Shown here one piece after another: positions 9,883 to 16,772 of a stretch of DNA of 64,000 nucleotides. Below the pieces are notes generated by a model. That model made no database searches. It had not been told where the DNA came from and worked only from the letters and a program-made list of their open reading frames with translations. The position numbers and the translations under genes are program-made. Source of the stretch: Mycoavidus cysteinexigens_B (GTDB lineage: Bacteria > Pseudomonadota > Gammaproteobacteria > Burkholderiales > Burkholderiaceae); the NCBI GenBank assembly GCA_031963465.1, contig JASSUG010000003.1:1-64000 (forward strand), written 5' to 3'. Every line of letters begins with the position of its first letter. Positions within the stretch are counted from its first letter, which is position 1.

Positions 9883-11376
9883 ATGCAACCTTTTCAATCT
9901 TTTCCGCTTCTCAGCCTAGCGATCGGCTTGCCGATTGCCTTTGGCGTCTTGGTCTTGGCCAGTAGTGTCTACCTTAAACCTGCGCTGGTGCGCTGGCTGG
10001 CATTGCTCGGGGCGGGCCTGAGCTTTATCGTTACCTTGCCCCTGATCACGCATTTCGATGCGCACACGGCAGCGCTGCAGTTTGTTGAGCGGGCCAACTG
10101 GATTGAGCGTTTTAATGTCTTGTACTACCTTGGCATTGATGGCATTTCACTGTGGTTTGTAGTGTTAACCGCCTTGATCACCGTGTTGGTGGTGATTGCC
10201 AGTTGGATTTCAGTGACGCGGCATAGTGCGCAATATCTGGCCGCCTTTTTGATTTTGTCTGGTTTAATGGTCGGGGTTTTTTGCGCCCAAGACGGCTTGT
10301 TGTTTTATATATTTTTTGAAGCAACCTTGATTCCGATGTATCTCATCATCGGTGTTTGGGGCGGTCCAAACCGGGTCTATGCCGCCTTTAAATTTTTCCT
10401 CTATACGCTCTTTGGCTCGTTGTTGATGCTGGTGGCGCTGCTGTATTTATATGCGCACTCGGGCAGCTTTGAGTTGGCTATTTGGCACCAGCTCCCGTTA
10501 GCGATGCTGCCTCAGGTGTTGTTATTTGCTGCGTTTTTTATGGCCTTCGCCGTCAAGGTGCCAATGTGGCCGGTCCATACTTGGTTGCCTGATGCTCACG
10601 TTGAAGCGCCAACCGGCGGCTCGGTGGTGTTGGCGGCAGTGATGCTGAAACTTGGCGCGTATGGTTTTCTGCGCTTCTCGCTGCCGATCGCACCGGATGC
10701 GAGCCATCTGTTAGCGCCAATGATGATTACCTTGTCGCTTATCGCGGTGATTTATATCGGCTTAGTGGCGTTAGTGCAAACCGATATGAAAAAGCTTGTT
10801 GCGTACTCATCGATTGCGCATATGGGCTTTGTGACGTTGGGGTTTTTCATTTTTGATGCGCTCGGCATGGAAGGCGCGCTAGTGCAGATGATTTCGCATG
10901 GTTTTGTTTCCGGCGCGATGTTTTTATGCATTGGCATATTGTATGACCGTATGCATAGTCGCTTAATGGCAGATTACGGCGGGGTGGCGAATGTGATGCC
11001 AAAATTTGCCGCATTCTCGATGTTATTCTCAATGGCGAATTGCGGTTTACCAGGCACCTCGGGTTTTGTCGGTGAGTGGATGGTGATCTTAGCTGCGGTT
11101 CGGTTCAATTTTTGGATTGGCTTGCTGGCTGCCTTCACTTTGATCTTGGGCGCAGCCTACACCTTGTGGATGTATAAACGAGTGCAGTTTGGCGCGGTGG
11201 CTAACCAACAGGTCGCGCAGCTAAAAGATCTCAGCCGGCGCGAATTTTCAATGTTGTTTGTGCTGGCGGCGTTCGTCTTGGCGTTGGGGGGGTGGCCGAA
11301 GCCTTTAACCGAAGTGATGCATACCTCAGTCGCCAAGCTGCTGTCTCATGTTGCGCAGTCAAAACTTCCATCATAA
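9883..11376 (+). CDS. nuoM: NADH-quinone oxidoreductase subunit M (antiporter-like)
   Basis: 497-residue membrane-arm proton-pumping subunit. I place the start at ATG 9883 (MQPFQSFPLLSLAIGLP), matching homologues. The frame is open back to a TTG at 9838, which would overlap nuoL and add 15 hydrophilic residues before the first helix, so I reject it. Key blocks are FYIFFEATLIPMYLIIGVWG with the essential Glu, the LPDAHVEAPTGGSVVLAAVM core with channel residues, and KLVAYSSIAHMGFVTLG. nuoN starts nine bases after the stop. Confidence 0.95.
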   Translation: MQPFQSFPLLSLAIGLPIAFGVLVLASSVYLKPALVRWLALLGAGLSFIVTLPLITHFDAHTAALQFVERANWIERFNVLYYLGIDGISLWFVVLTALITVLVVIASWISVTRHSAQYLAAFLILSGLMVGVFCAQDGLLFYIFFEATLIPMYLIIGVWGGPNRVYAAFKFFLYTLFGSLLMLVALLYLYAHSGSFELAIWHQLPLAMLPQVLLFAAFFMAFAVKVPMWPVHTWLPDAHVEAPTGGSVVLAAVMLKLGAYGFLRFSLPIAPDASHLLAPMMITLSLIAVIYIGLVALVQTDMKKLVAYSSIAHMGFVTLGFFIFDALGMEGALVQMISHGFVSGAMFLCIGILYDRMHSRLMADYGGVANVMPKFAAFSMLFSMANCGLPGTSGFVGEWMVILAAVRFNFWIGLLAAFTLILGAAYTLWMYKRVQFGAVANQQVAQLKDLSRREFSMLFVLAAFVLALGGWPKPLTEVMHTSVAKLLSHVAQSKLPS

Positions 11377-11385
11377 GGCCACTGT

Positions 11386-12906
11386 ATGCAAAATACCTAT
11401 ATGACCATGCTGTTGCCTGATGCCTTCTTATTGTTGGCACTTATACTGGCTTGGCTGAACGATATTATCACGGGCGCCACGAATCCGGCCGGGCGACTTG
11501 CGACGTATTTAGTTGCCGTGATTTCGTCACTGCTCGCGGCGCTCGGTTATTTATTACTGGCTACCCATGGCCAATCACACTATTTTTTCGACAATATGTA
11601 TGTGATTGATCCATTCGCGAATCTGATGAAGGCAGCTGTCACTGCCGGGTTTGCCATCGCGCTGATTTATTCAAGAAAATACCTTGAGGAGCGTGGGCTT
11701 TTTCGGGGTGATTTTTATTTGCTAGCGATGTTTTCGTTGCTTGGACAGTTGGTGATGATTTCGGGCCATAACTTTCTGACCCTGTATCTCGGACTTGAAT
11801 TAATGTCATTGTCACTGTATGCATTGATTGCGCTGCGTCCAGACACAACCGCTCGATTGACGCCAGCCACGCAATCGGTGCCTAAATTAGCCACCGAAGC
11901 GGCGATGAAATACTATGTACTCGGGGCGCTGGCTTCTGGCTTTTTGCTCTATGGCATCTCGATGTTGTATGGCGCAACCAGCTCGCTTGATTTAGGCGAA
12001 GTGTTTCGGGCGATTGCCTCAGGTCGAATCAACTATACGGTATTGCTCTTCGGTGTGGTTTTTATTGTTGTGGGCATTGCTTTTAAATTGGGTGCAGTGC
12101 CATTTCATATGTGGGTACCTGATGTGTATCAGGGCGCGCCGACGGCGATGACATTGTTAATTGGCGGTGGCCCAAAGGTGGCTGCTTTCGCCTGGGGCCT
12201 GCGCTTTTTGGTGATTGGCCTCTTGCCATTGGCGATTGATTGGCAGCACATGCTGATGATACTGGCCGCGCTTTCTTTAGTCATCGGCAATTTAATGGGC
12301 ATTGCGCAAAAAAATATTAAACGCATGCTAGCCTATTCAGCCATCTCAAATATGGGTTTTGTGCTGCTGGCTCTTTTGTCGGGTGTAGTGGGCGGCAAAT
12401 TGGGTAATCTGGTCGGTGCGTATAGCTCGGCAACCTTTTATAGCATCATCTATTTATTGACTACGCTCGGCAGTTTTGGGGTGCTGATGTTGCTGGCGCG
12501 GCGTGATTTTGAGGTAGAGAGTATCGATGCATTTAAAGGGCTTAACCAACGCTCGCCGCTTTTTGCGCTGGTCATGCTGGTGATGATGTTTTCCCTTGCC
12601 GGTCTGCCGCCTACGGTAGGTTTTTATGCGAAATTTGCGGTGCTTGAAGCGGCAATGAATGCAGGCCTGACTTGGCTGGTGGTGCTGGCCGTGCTCTCCT
12701 CGCTATTGGGTGCGTTTTATTATTTACGGATTGTTAAGCTGATGTATTTTGATGCACCGCTTGATCAAACGCCACTGGTGGCCTATACAGGGGTGCGCAT
12801 CGTGCTGGTCGTCAATGGTTTTGCGTTATTAGCCTTGGGCTTGATGCCAGGGCCGTTAATGTCGCTTTGTATGGGTGTGCTCCAACAAACTTTGCTGCCC
12901 TACTGA
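11386..12906 (+). CDS. nuoN: NADH-quinone oxidoreductase subunit N (antiporter-like)
   Basis: 506-residue third antiporter-like subunit, closing the complex I genes. It shows about 14 hydrophobic segments with the conserved YLGLELMSLSLYALIAL helix (Glu), the VPFHMWVPDVYQGAPTAMT block and KRMLAYSAISNMGFVLLAL. The start codon is followed by MQNTYMTMLLPDAFLLLALI. The stop codon overlaps the next start (TGATG at 12904-12908), coupling it to the DUF2818 gene. Confidence 0.96.
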   Translation: MQNTYMTMLLPDAFLLLALILAWLNDIITGATNPAGRLATYLVAVISSLLAALGYLLLATHGQSHYFFDNMYVIDPFANLMKAAVTAGFAIALIYSRKYLEERGLFRGDFYLLAMFSLLGQLVMISGHNFLTLYLGLELMSLSLYALIALRPDTTARLTPATQSVPKLATEAAMKYYVLGALASGFLLYGISMLYGATSSLDLGEVFRAIASGRINYTVLLFGVVFIVVGIAFKLGAVPFHMWVPDVYQGAPTAMTLLIGGGPKVAAFAWGLRFLVIGLLPLAIDWQHMLMILAALSLVIGNLMGIAQKNIKRMLAYSAISNMGFVLLALLSGVVGGKLGNLVGAYSSATFYSIIYLLTTLGSFGVLMLLARRDFEVESIDAFKGLNQRSPLFALVMLVMMFSLAGLPPTVGFYAKFAVLEAAMNAGLTWLVVLAVLSSLLGAFYYLRIVKLMYFDAPLDQTPLVAYTGVRIVLVVNGFALLALGLMPGPLMSLCMGVLQQTLLPY

Positions 12907-13211
12907 TGTCCGCAGCCGGCTGGTTTATCGTGGGATTGGCTGGGCTATTGGCTAATTTGCCGTTTCTGAATCAGCGGGTTTTGGGCTGCTTGCCCTTGCC
13001 CTGGGTACTTGCTGCCAAGCGCAAGCGCATCGGCTGGCGATTGCTTGAGTTGCTGGTGTTTTATTTCGTTGTCGGCGCACTGAGCTTTTTGCTAGAAGCG
13101 CGGGTGGGGAATGTTTTTGCGCAGGGCTGGCCGTTTTACACCGTGACCTTTTGTTTTTTTCTGGTGCTGGCTTTTCCGGGGTTTGTGTTTTGCTACCTCA
13201 TGAAGCGCTGA
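12906..13211 (+). CDS. DUF2818 family membrane protein
   Basis: 101-residue membrane protein with three hydrophobic segments, of the DUF2818 family that habitually follows nuoN in Burkholderiales. I use ATG 12906 (MSAAGWFIVGLAGLLANLP), whose A is the last base of the nuoN stop, rather than an upstream in-frame start at 12867 inside nuoN. The tight coupling suggests a role in assembly or stability of complex I, but no function is established and I infer none beyond that. A 150-base gap without a terminator-like hairpin follows before the Fic gene. Confidence 0.9.
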   Translation: MSAAGWFIVGLAGLLANLPFLNQRVLGCLPLPWVLAAKRKRIGWRLLELLVFYFVVGALSFLLEARVGNVFAQGWPFYTVTFCFFLVLAFPGFVFCYLMKR

Positions 13212-13361
13212 AAAAAATCGTACTTAAGAAATAGCTCTAGCAGTCGCCTCATGCAATATCTTGAGTTTTTGCCTCCCTGTCGATAGACTCGAGGCCAGTG
13301 CTGCACCGATTGCTTAGATTGGTCGGTGTTAAACCTCATCAAGTATTACCATTTATCCATG

Positions 13362-14114
13362 GAACTTTTTACTGAACTGGGCTTTTGCTGGGACCGGGAG
13401 AAAATCCCGCAGCAGATCCCGATTCATAGCCTTGAACGAGTCTGTTTCCGCTTTCATCGAATGCTGCCCGAATTCGTCTGGGACGCGGGCGTACTTGAAA
13501 ACAATCCTTTCACTTACCCTGAAGTCAAGACCTTGCTGGATGGCGTTACAGTGGGCGGTCGCCAAATTTCTGATCAAGCACAAATTCTTAATCTAGCTCA
13601 AAGTGCTAAGCGCTTGCTGGCCATGGTTAGAAACCTGCAATTTAGACTGGATAAAGCGAGCTTTTGTGAACTTCATAGTCTTGTAGCCTGCCATGAAGCC
13701 CTCGAATGGGGCCATTTTCGTGGCGAAGGGCAGGAGATACGTTATACACCCAACGTGGGCTTAGGGGAACATGGCGATTACACGCCGCTGCCGACCGTGG
13801 CTGGAGCCGACAAGTTGCATAAAACTTTCATGCGCGGCGTTGCTGCGTTAAAAGAATATGTACGGCAGCCATTTGAACAAGCTGCGGGATTTTTCCTGTT
13901 CGGCGCTTTGCAGCAGTTTTTCTTCGATGGTAATAAGCGGACCTCTCGTTTCATGATGAACGGCATCTTAATGTCAAATGGTATTGATGCAATCAGCGTG
14001 CCTGCAGCTAAAGCGCAGGCATTTAATGAAAAGATGGTGCGCTTTTATTTGAGTCGAGATGCTACTGAGATGATGGCCTTCCTATGGGACTGTCATCCGC
14101 AGACTGAATTTTAA
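13362..14114 (+). CDS. Fic-fold protein with degenerate catalytic motif
   Basis: 250-residue Fic/DOC-family protein. Fic enzymes transfer AMP or other phosphate-containing groups to protein hydroxyls using the motif HxFx(D/E)GNGRxxR. Here the motif is at residues 186-197 and reads QFFFDGNKRTSR: the catalytic His is Gln and the third motif residue of GNG is Lys, while Asp190, Gly-Asn and both Arg remain. Residues 43-52 (AGVLENNPFT) resemble the N-terminal inhibitory helix (S/T)xxxE(G/N) of class II Fic proteins, again with the Ser/Thr changed. I start at ATG 13362; the frame is open to a GTG at 13326. No antitoxin-like partner is adjacent. AMP transfer is doubtful without the His, so another role is possible. 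Confidence 0.8.
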   Translation, partial: ELFTELGFCWDREKIPQQIPIHSLERVCFRFHRMLPEFVWDAGVLENNPFTYPEVKTLLDGVTVGGRQISDQAQILNLAQSAKRLLAMVRNLQFRLDKASFCELHSLVACHEALEWGHFRGEGQEIRYTPNVGLGEHGDYTPLPTVAGADKLHKTFMRGVAALKEYVRQPFEQAAGFFLFGALQQFFFDGNKRTSRFMMNGILMSNGIDAISVPAAKAQAFNEKMVRFYLSRDATEMMAFLWDCHPQTEF

Positions 14115-14132
14115 AGACTTTTTATCGATCCG

Positions 14133-14918
14133 ATGATCATCATCCTATCCCCAGCTAAATCGCTTGATTACAAAACCCCAGCGCACCTTGAGGACGCTAC
14201 GCTACCTGATTTTGTTCAGGCTTCCACTGAATTGGTTGAGGTGCTACGCACTTTATCCCCGGCCCAGATGGCAAGCTTAATGGGTATTTCAGATGAGCTC
14301 GCGCACTTAAATTTTCAGCGCTATACGGATTGGTCGCCGGCGTTTCCGGCGGCTCAATCGAAGCAAGCCGCACTGGCTTTTAATGGTGATGTTTATGCTG
14401 GGCTTAACGCAGCGACGCTATCGACTGAAGCGCTGAGGTGGGCACAAGATCGTTTACGCATCTTATCTGGCTTATATGGCGTACTGCGGCCGCTGGATTT
14501 GATGCAGCCCTATCGACTTGAAATGGGTACTCGCTTGTCCAATCCGCATGGCAAAGATTTATATGCTTTTTGGGGCGAAAGAATTACGCAAGCGCTAAAT
14601 ACCCAATTAGCCGATACAATCCACCGTGCCTGCCCTATGGTGCTTAACCTTGCATCGGCTGAATATTTCAAGTCGATTAAAGCTAAACAGCTGAAAGCGA
14701 GGGTGGTCACGCCGATCTTTGAAGACTGGAAGAATGGCCGTTATAAAATCATTAGCTTTTACGCCAAGCGAGCACGTGGTTTGATGGCGCGCTATGCGAT
14801 TGTGAATCGTATTGATGAGGTGGCGCGTTTAAAGCATTTTGATGACGAAGGGTATCTGTTTGAACCGCAAGCATCGGATGAATTTAATTGGGTATTTAGG
14901 CGGCGTGCTGCGGCGTAA
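14133..14918 (+). CDS. yaaA: Peroxide stress protein YaaA (DUF328)
   Basis: 261-residue YaaA/UPF0246 family protein. The family limits free iron and DNA damage during hydrogen peroxide stress and binds DNA in vitro. Hallmarks are the N-terminal ILSPAKSLDY, the central FNGDVYAGLNA, LSGLYGVLRPLDLMQPYRLEMG, and a C-terminal KRARGLMARY segment. Length is typical. It starts 18 bases after the Fic stop, so the two may be co-transcribed. Confidence 0.93.
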   Translation: MIIILSPAKSLDYKTPAHLEDATLPDFVQASTELVEVLRTLSPAQMASLMGISDELAHLNFQRYTDWSPAFPAAQSKQAALAFNGDVYAGLNAATLSTEALRWAQDRLRILSGLYGVLRPLDLMQPYRLEMGTRLSNPHGKDLYAFWGERITQALNTQLADTIHRACPMVLNLASAEYFKSIKAKQLKARVVTPIFEDWKNGRYKIISFYAKRARGLMARYAIVNRIDEVARLKHFDDEGYLFEPQASDEFNWVFRRRAAA

Positions 14919-14980
14919 AGTAAATTTTGCCGCCGGTCACTTGGCCACGATTAGCCCGATTTTATCTTAAGTTATTTGAT

Positions 14981-15478
14981 TTAGCGCGCAGATGGTTTGA
15001 TTTGCCGTTGAGACGGGCGATTGACACGGCGGGGCGTCTGACGCTTAGCGGGTGCTGGCTTGGGTTCGTTATAATCAAAGGCCATCAACTGGTTGGCCGA
15101 GTAACCACAGCGAAATTGCAAAACATCTGGCTTAGACCGTTCTGGTTTACGGTAGCCAACACCGGATATGAGCACCATTGTATCTACCTTAACGCGCTGT
15201 TTGGCGTTACCGAAGGCTTGATTCCAAGGCAAGATACTGGCTTGTCCAGTGTCTAACGCGCCATCAGGAAATTCAATCCGGGTGTAAAGTGGCAGCGTGG
15301 TTGCAACAAAACGCGCATGGGCGGCACAGTCTGCAACCAGAGGATTAGCCTGCTGCTCAGCGATAAATTGCTTGACCAAATCAAGCCGTCCGACATGCCA
15401 GTCAGCATGGCTTGGAAGCGGTAAGAGGAGCATCATGCAGCTCACCAGTAGCACAACAATCTGCATAAGCTGGCGCAT
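14981..15478 (-). CDS. Small exported protein, possible BspC-domain family
   Basis: 165-residue protein with a clear Sec signal peptide: an N-terminal hydrophobic stretch VVLLVSCMMLLLPLPSHA with cleavage expected after SHA near residue 25. The mature part has two cysteines (VADCAAHARF and LQFRCGYSA), a core containing PDGALDTGQASILPWNQ and SGVGYRKPER, and a basic, Pro-rich tail. It resembles short periplasmic proteins annotated in Burkholderia as BspC-domain proteins; that name is from memory and tentative. It lies downstream of tRNA-Pro on the same strand and convergent with yaaA. Function unknown. Confidence 0.72.
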   Translation of the reverse strand: MRQLMQIVVLLVSCMMLLLPLPSHADWHVGRLDLVKQFIAEQQANPLVADCAAHARFVATTLPLYTRIEFPDGALDTGQASILPWNQAFGNAKQRVKVDTMVLISGVGYRKPERSKPDVLQFRCGYSANQLMAFDYNEPKPAPAKRQTPRRVNRPSQRQIKPSAR

Positions 15479-15525
15479 CGTATTGATGAATGGTAGAGGT
15501 AATAAAAAAACTTATATGTAGTATG

Positions 15526-15602
15526 TGGTCGGGGCGACATGATTCGAACATGCGACCCTCTGATCCCAAATCAGATGCGCTACCAGGCTGCGCTACGCCC
15601 CG
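15526..15602 (-). tRNA. tRNA-Pro (anticodon UGG)
   Basis: On the minus strand the 77 bases fold as a cloverleaf: acceptor arms CGGGGCG and CGCCCCG with discriminator A, a D-arm around GCGCAGCCTGGTAGCGC, anticodon stem CTGAT/ATCAG enclosing TTTGGGA (anticodon TGG), and a T-arm with the GTTCGAAT loop. The 3' CCA is encoded (TGG at 15526-15528 on the plus strand). It lies between the lipoprotein gene and the small exported protein gene, all on the minus strand. Confidence 0.96.
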
Positions 15603-15640
15603 ACGACAAGGCGAGATTCTATTAGATGTTGAGCGCTACG

Positions 15641-16189
15641 TCAAAAAAATCTGCGAAATAAATTTCGGTGGCCTGGATCATGCAGAGGATCTGGGGTTTG
15701 CTGCATGGAGCGTAGGATGCCGTTTGCGTCAAAATAAAAGTTGTAAAGTACGTACCACACGTCACTGTCCCTATAGCGGTAACTCCATACTTCGCGTTGC
15801 ATGCGAGGGAAATGAGCAATTTCTAAGGGGTCACCAAAATTGATTAAAACGTCGTGCCGAGTCCATAGGCCAATTTGGGCTTGCTCAAACTCTCGCCCAG
15901 TTAATACTTGCCGCACCCGAGAAATTTTGCCTTCGGCGTTGATGTCGATAGCGGTGGTTGTTTCACCGAAAGGCTGAGAAGGCCACATCAGTCGTTTGTC
16001 GCCATTGGGCAATTCATACGTTTCACGCGGCTGGCCTAATTTTGCAATGGCGGAGGCTTGATCCGAGCCAAATTGCACGTTTTGCCAGGACGCAGCGCAG
16101 GCAGCAAGGGTTGAGAGGGCTGTGGCCGTCAGGGCCTTGCGTAGCCATGGGCCTGAGAAAAAGGATAGAAAGGTTAGATATATTTGCAT
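15641..16189 (-). CDS. Lipoprotein of unknown function (BamE/SmpA-like)
   Basis: 182-residue predicted lipoprotein. The lipobox LSTLAAC puts the lipidated cysteine at residue 31, and residues after it (QFGSDQASAIAKLGQP) look like the start of a BamE/SmpA-type fold, with a second similar module later (HDVLINFGDPLEIAHF). Such proteins often sit in the outer membrane facing the periplasm. I begin at ATG 16189; the frame continues to a TTG at 16222 inside a short repeat tract, which I do not accept. No good ribosome site is seen for either. It is divergent from rpsO and upstream of tRNA-Pro. Confidence 0.75.
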   Translation of the reverse strand: MQIYLTFLSFFSGPWLRKALTATALSTLAACAASWQNVQFGSDQASAIAKLGQPRETYELPNGDKRLMWPSQPFGETTTAIDINAEGKISRVRQVLTGREFEQAQIGLWTRHDVLINFGDPLEIAHFPRMQREVWSYRYRDSDVWYVLYNFYFDANGILRSMQQTPDPLHDPGHRNLFRRFF

Positions 16190-16268
16190 GGCAATTAAAG
16201 GTTGATGGTATAGGCATGACAATCAAAGGGTGATTGTATGTGCATGACAATCGGTTGCATATATTTGC
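16186..16268. repeat. Three imperfect 28-bp direct repeats at the lipoprotein start
   Basis: Units begin at 16186, 16214 and 16242, each opening with GCATG(A/G)CAAT; the first two also share AAAGG(T/G)TGAT(G/T)GTAT, while the third diverges after about 12 bases. The exact 28-base spacing indicates tandem duplication. The tract covers the lipoprotein start codon and its upstream region. Confidence 0.6.
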
Positions 16269-16308
16269 ATCACAAGCTCAAAACGAGAAGCGGCGAAACC
16301 AACTGTAG

Positions 16309-16314
16309 TATACT
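16309..16314 (+). promoter_or_regulatory. Candidate -10 box for rpsO-pnp
   Basis: TATACT lies about 100 bases before the rpsO start, on the side facing away from the divergent lipoprotein gene. No convincing -35 hexamer is visible at 16-18 bases upstream, so this is a weak call. A long leader would leave room for the S15 autoregulatory structure known in other bacteria. Confidence 0.3.
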
Positions 16315-16416
16315 CACCCTTTGTATGTTAAAGAAAGTCCATACAGTTTTAAGTTGTTATGTTCGTCCACGGCACGGCCTTTCTTCCGTGACCGCTTGTT
16401 TTTATAAAGGAAAAGT

Positions 16417-16686
16417 ATGTCCGTTTTTGGTGAAAAAAAATCTGGAATTATCACGCAATTTGCTCGCGGGGATAAAGATACGGGCTCGCCCGAAGTGCAG
16501 GTTGCTTTATTGACGGCGCGCATTAATGAGTTGACCGTCCATTTCAAAGCCCACAAGAAAGATCATCATAGCCGCCGTGGCTTGCTGCAAATGGTCAGCC
16601 GCCGCCGTAGCTTGCTTAATTATTTGCAAAAGAAATCTCTCGAGCGTTATCAAGCGCTGATCCAAGCATTGGGTCTACGTAAGTAA
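16417..16686 (+). CDS. rpsO: 30S ribosomal protein S15
   Basis: 89-residue S15, which binds 16S rRNA early in 30S assembly. It shows the conserved DTGSPEVQVALLTARINELT block and KDHHSRRGLL followed by RRRSLLNYL. Length is exactly that of the family. A strong AAAGGAAAAGT ribosome site precedes the ATG. rpsO-pnp is the classical gene order; a hairpin between the two genes probably attenuates transcription into pnp. Confidence 0.98.
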   Translation: MSVFGEKKSGIITQFARGDKDTGSPEVQVALLTARINELTVHFKAHKKDHHSRRGLLQMVSRRRSLLNYLQKKSLERYQALIQALGLRK

Positions 16687-16704
16687 ATGCCGTATTGAGA
16701 TCAT

Positions 16705-16748
16705 ATGCCTGTATCAGCCCTATTGCTGATGCAGGCATTTTGCTTTTT
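16705..16748 (+). terminator. rpsO terminator / rpsO-pnp intergenic hairpin
   Basis: A 14-bp stem (16705-16718 pairing with 16725-16738, one G-U wobble) closes a six-base loop CCTATT and is followed by TTTTGCTTTTT. This is a strong intrinsic-terminator shape 18 bases after the rpsO stop. In related operons such hairpins also serve as RNase III or PNPase control sites for pnp; that part is inference. Confidence 0.8.
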
Positions 16749-16772
16749 GCGGCACACAAAATAAGGAATAGT

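Noticed and set aside
15490..15843. Plus-strand open frame across tRNA-Pro and the lipoprotein 3' end
   Set aside because: It reads through a complete tRNA gene and antisense to a lipoprotein with a lipobox; not a gene.
16695..16772. N-terminal extension of pnp
   Set aside because: Runs through the rpsO terminator hairpin; the ATG at 16773 has the ribosome site and the conserved N-terminus.
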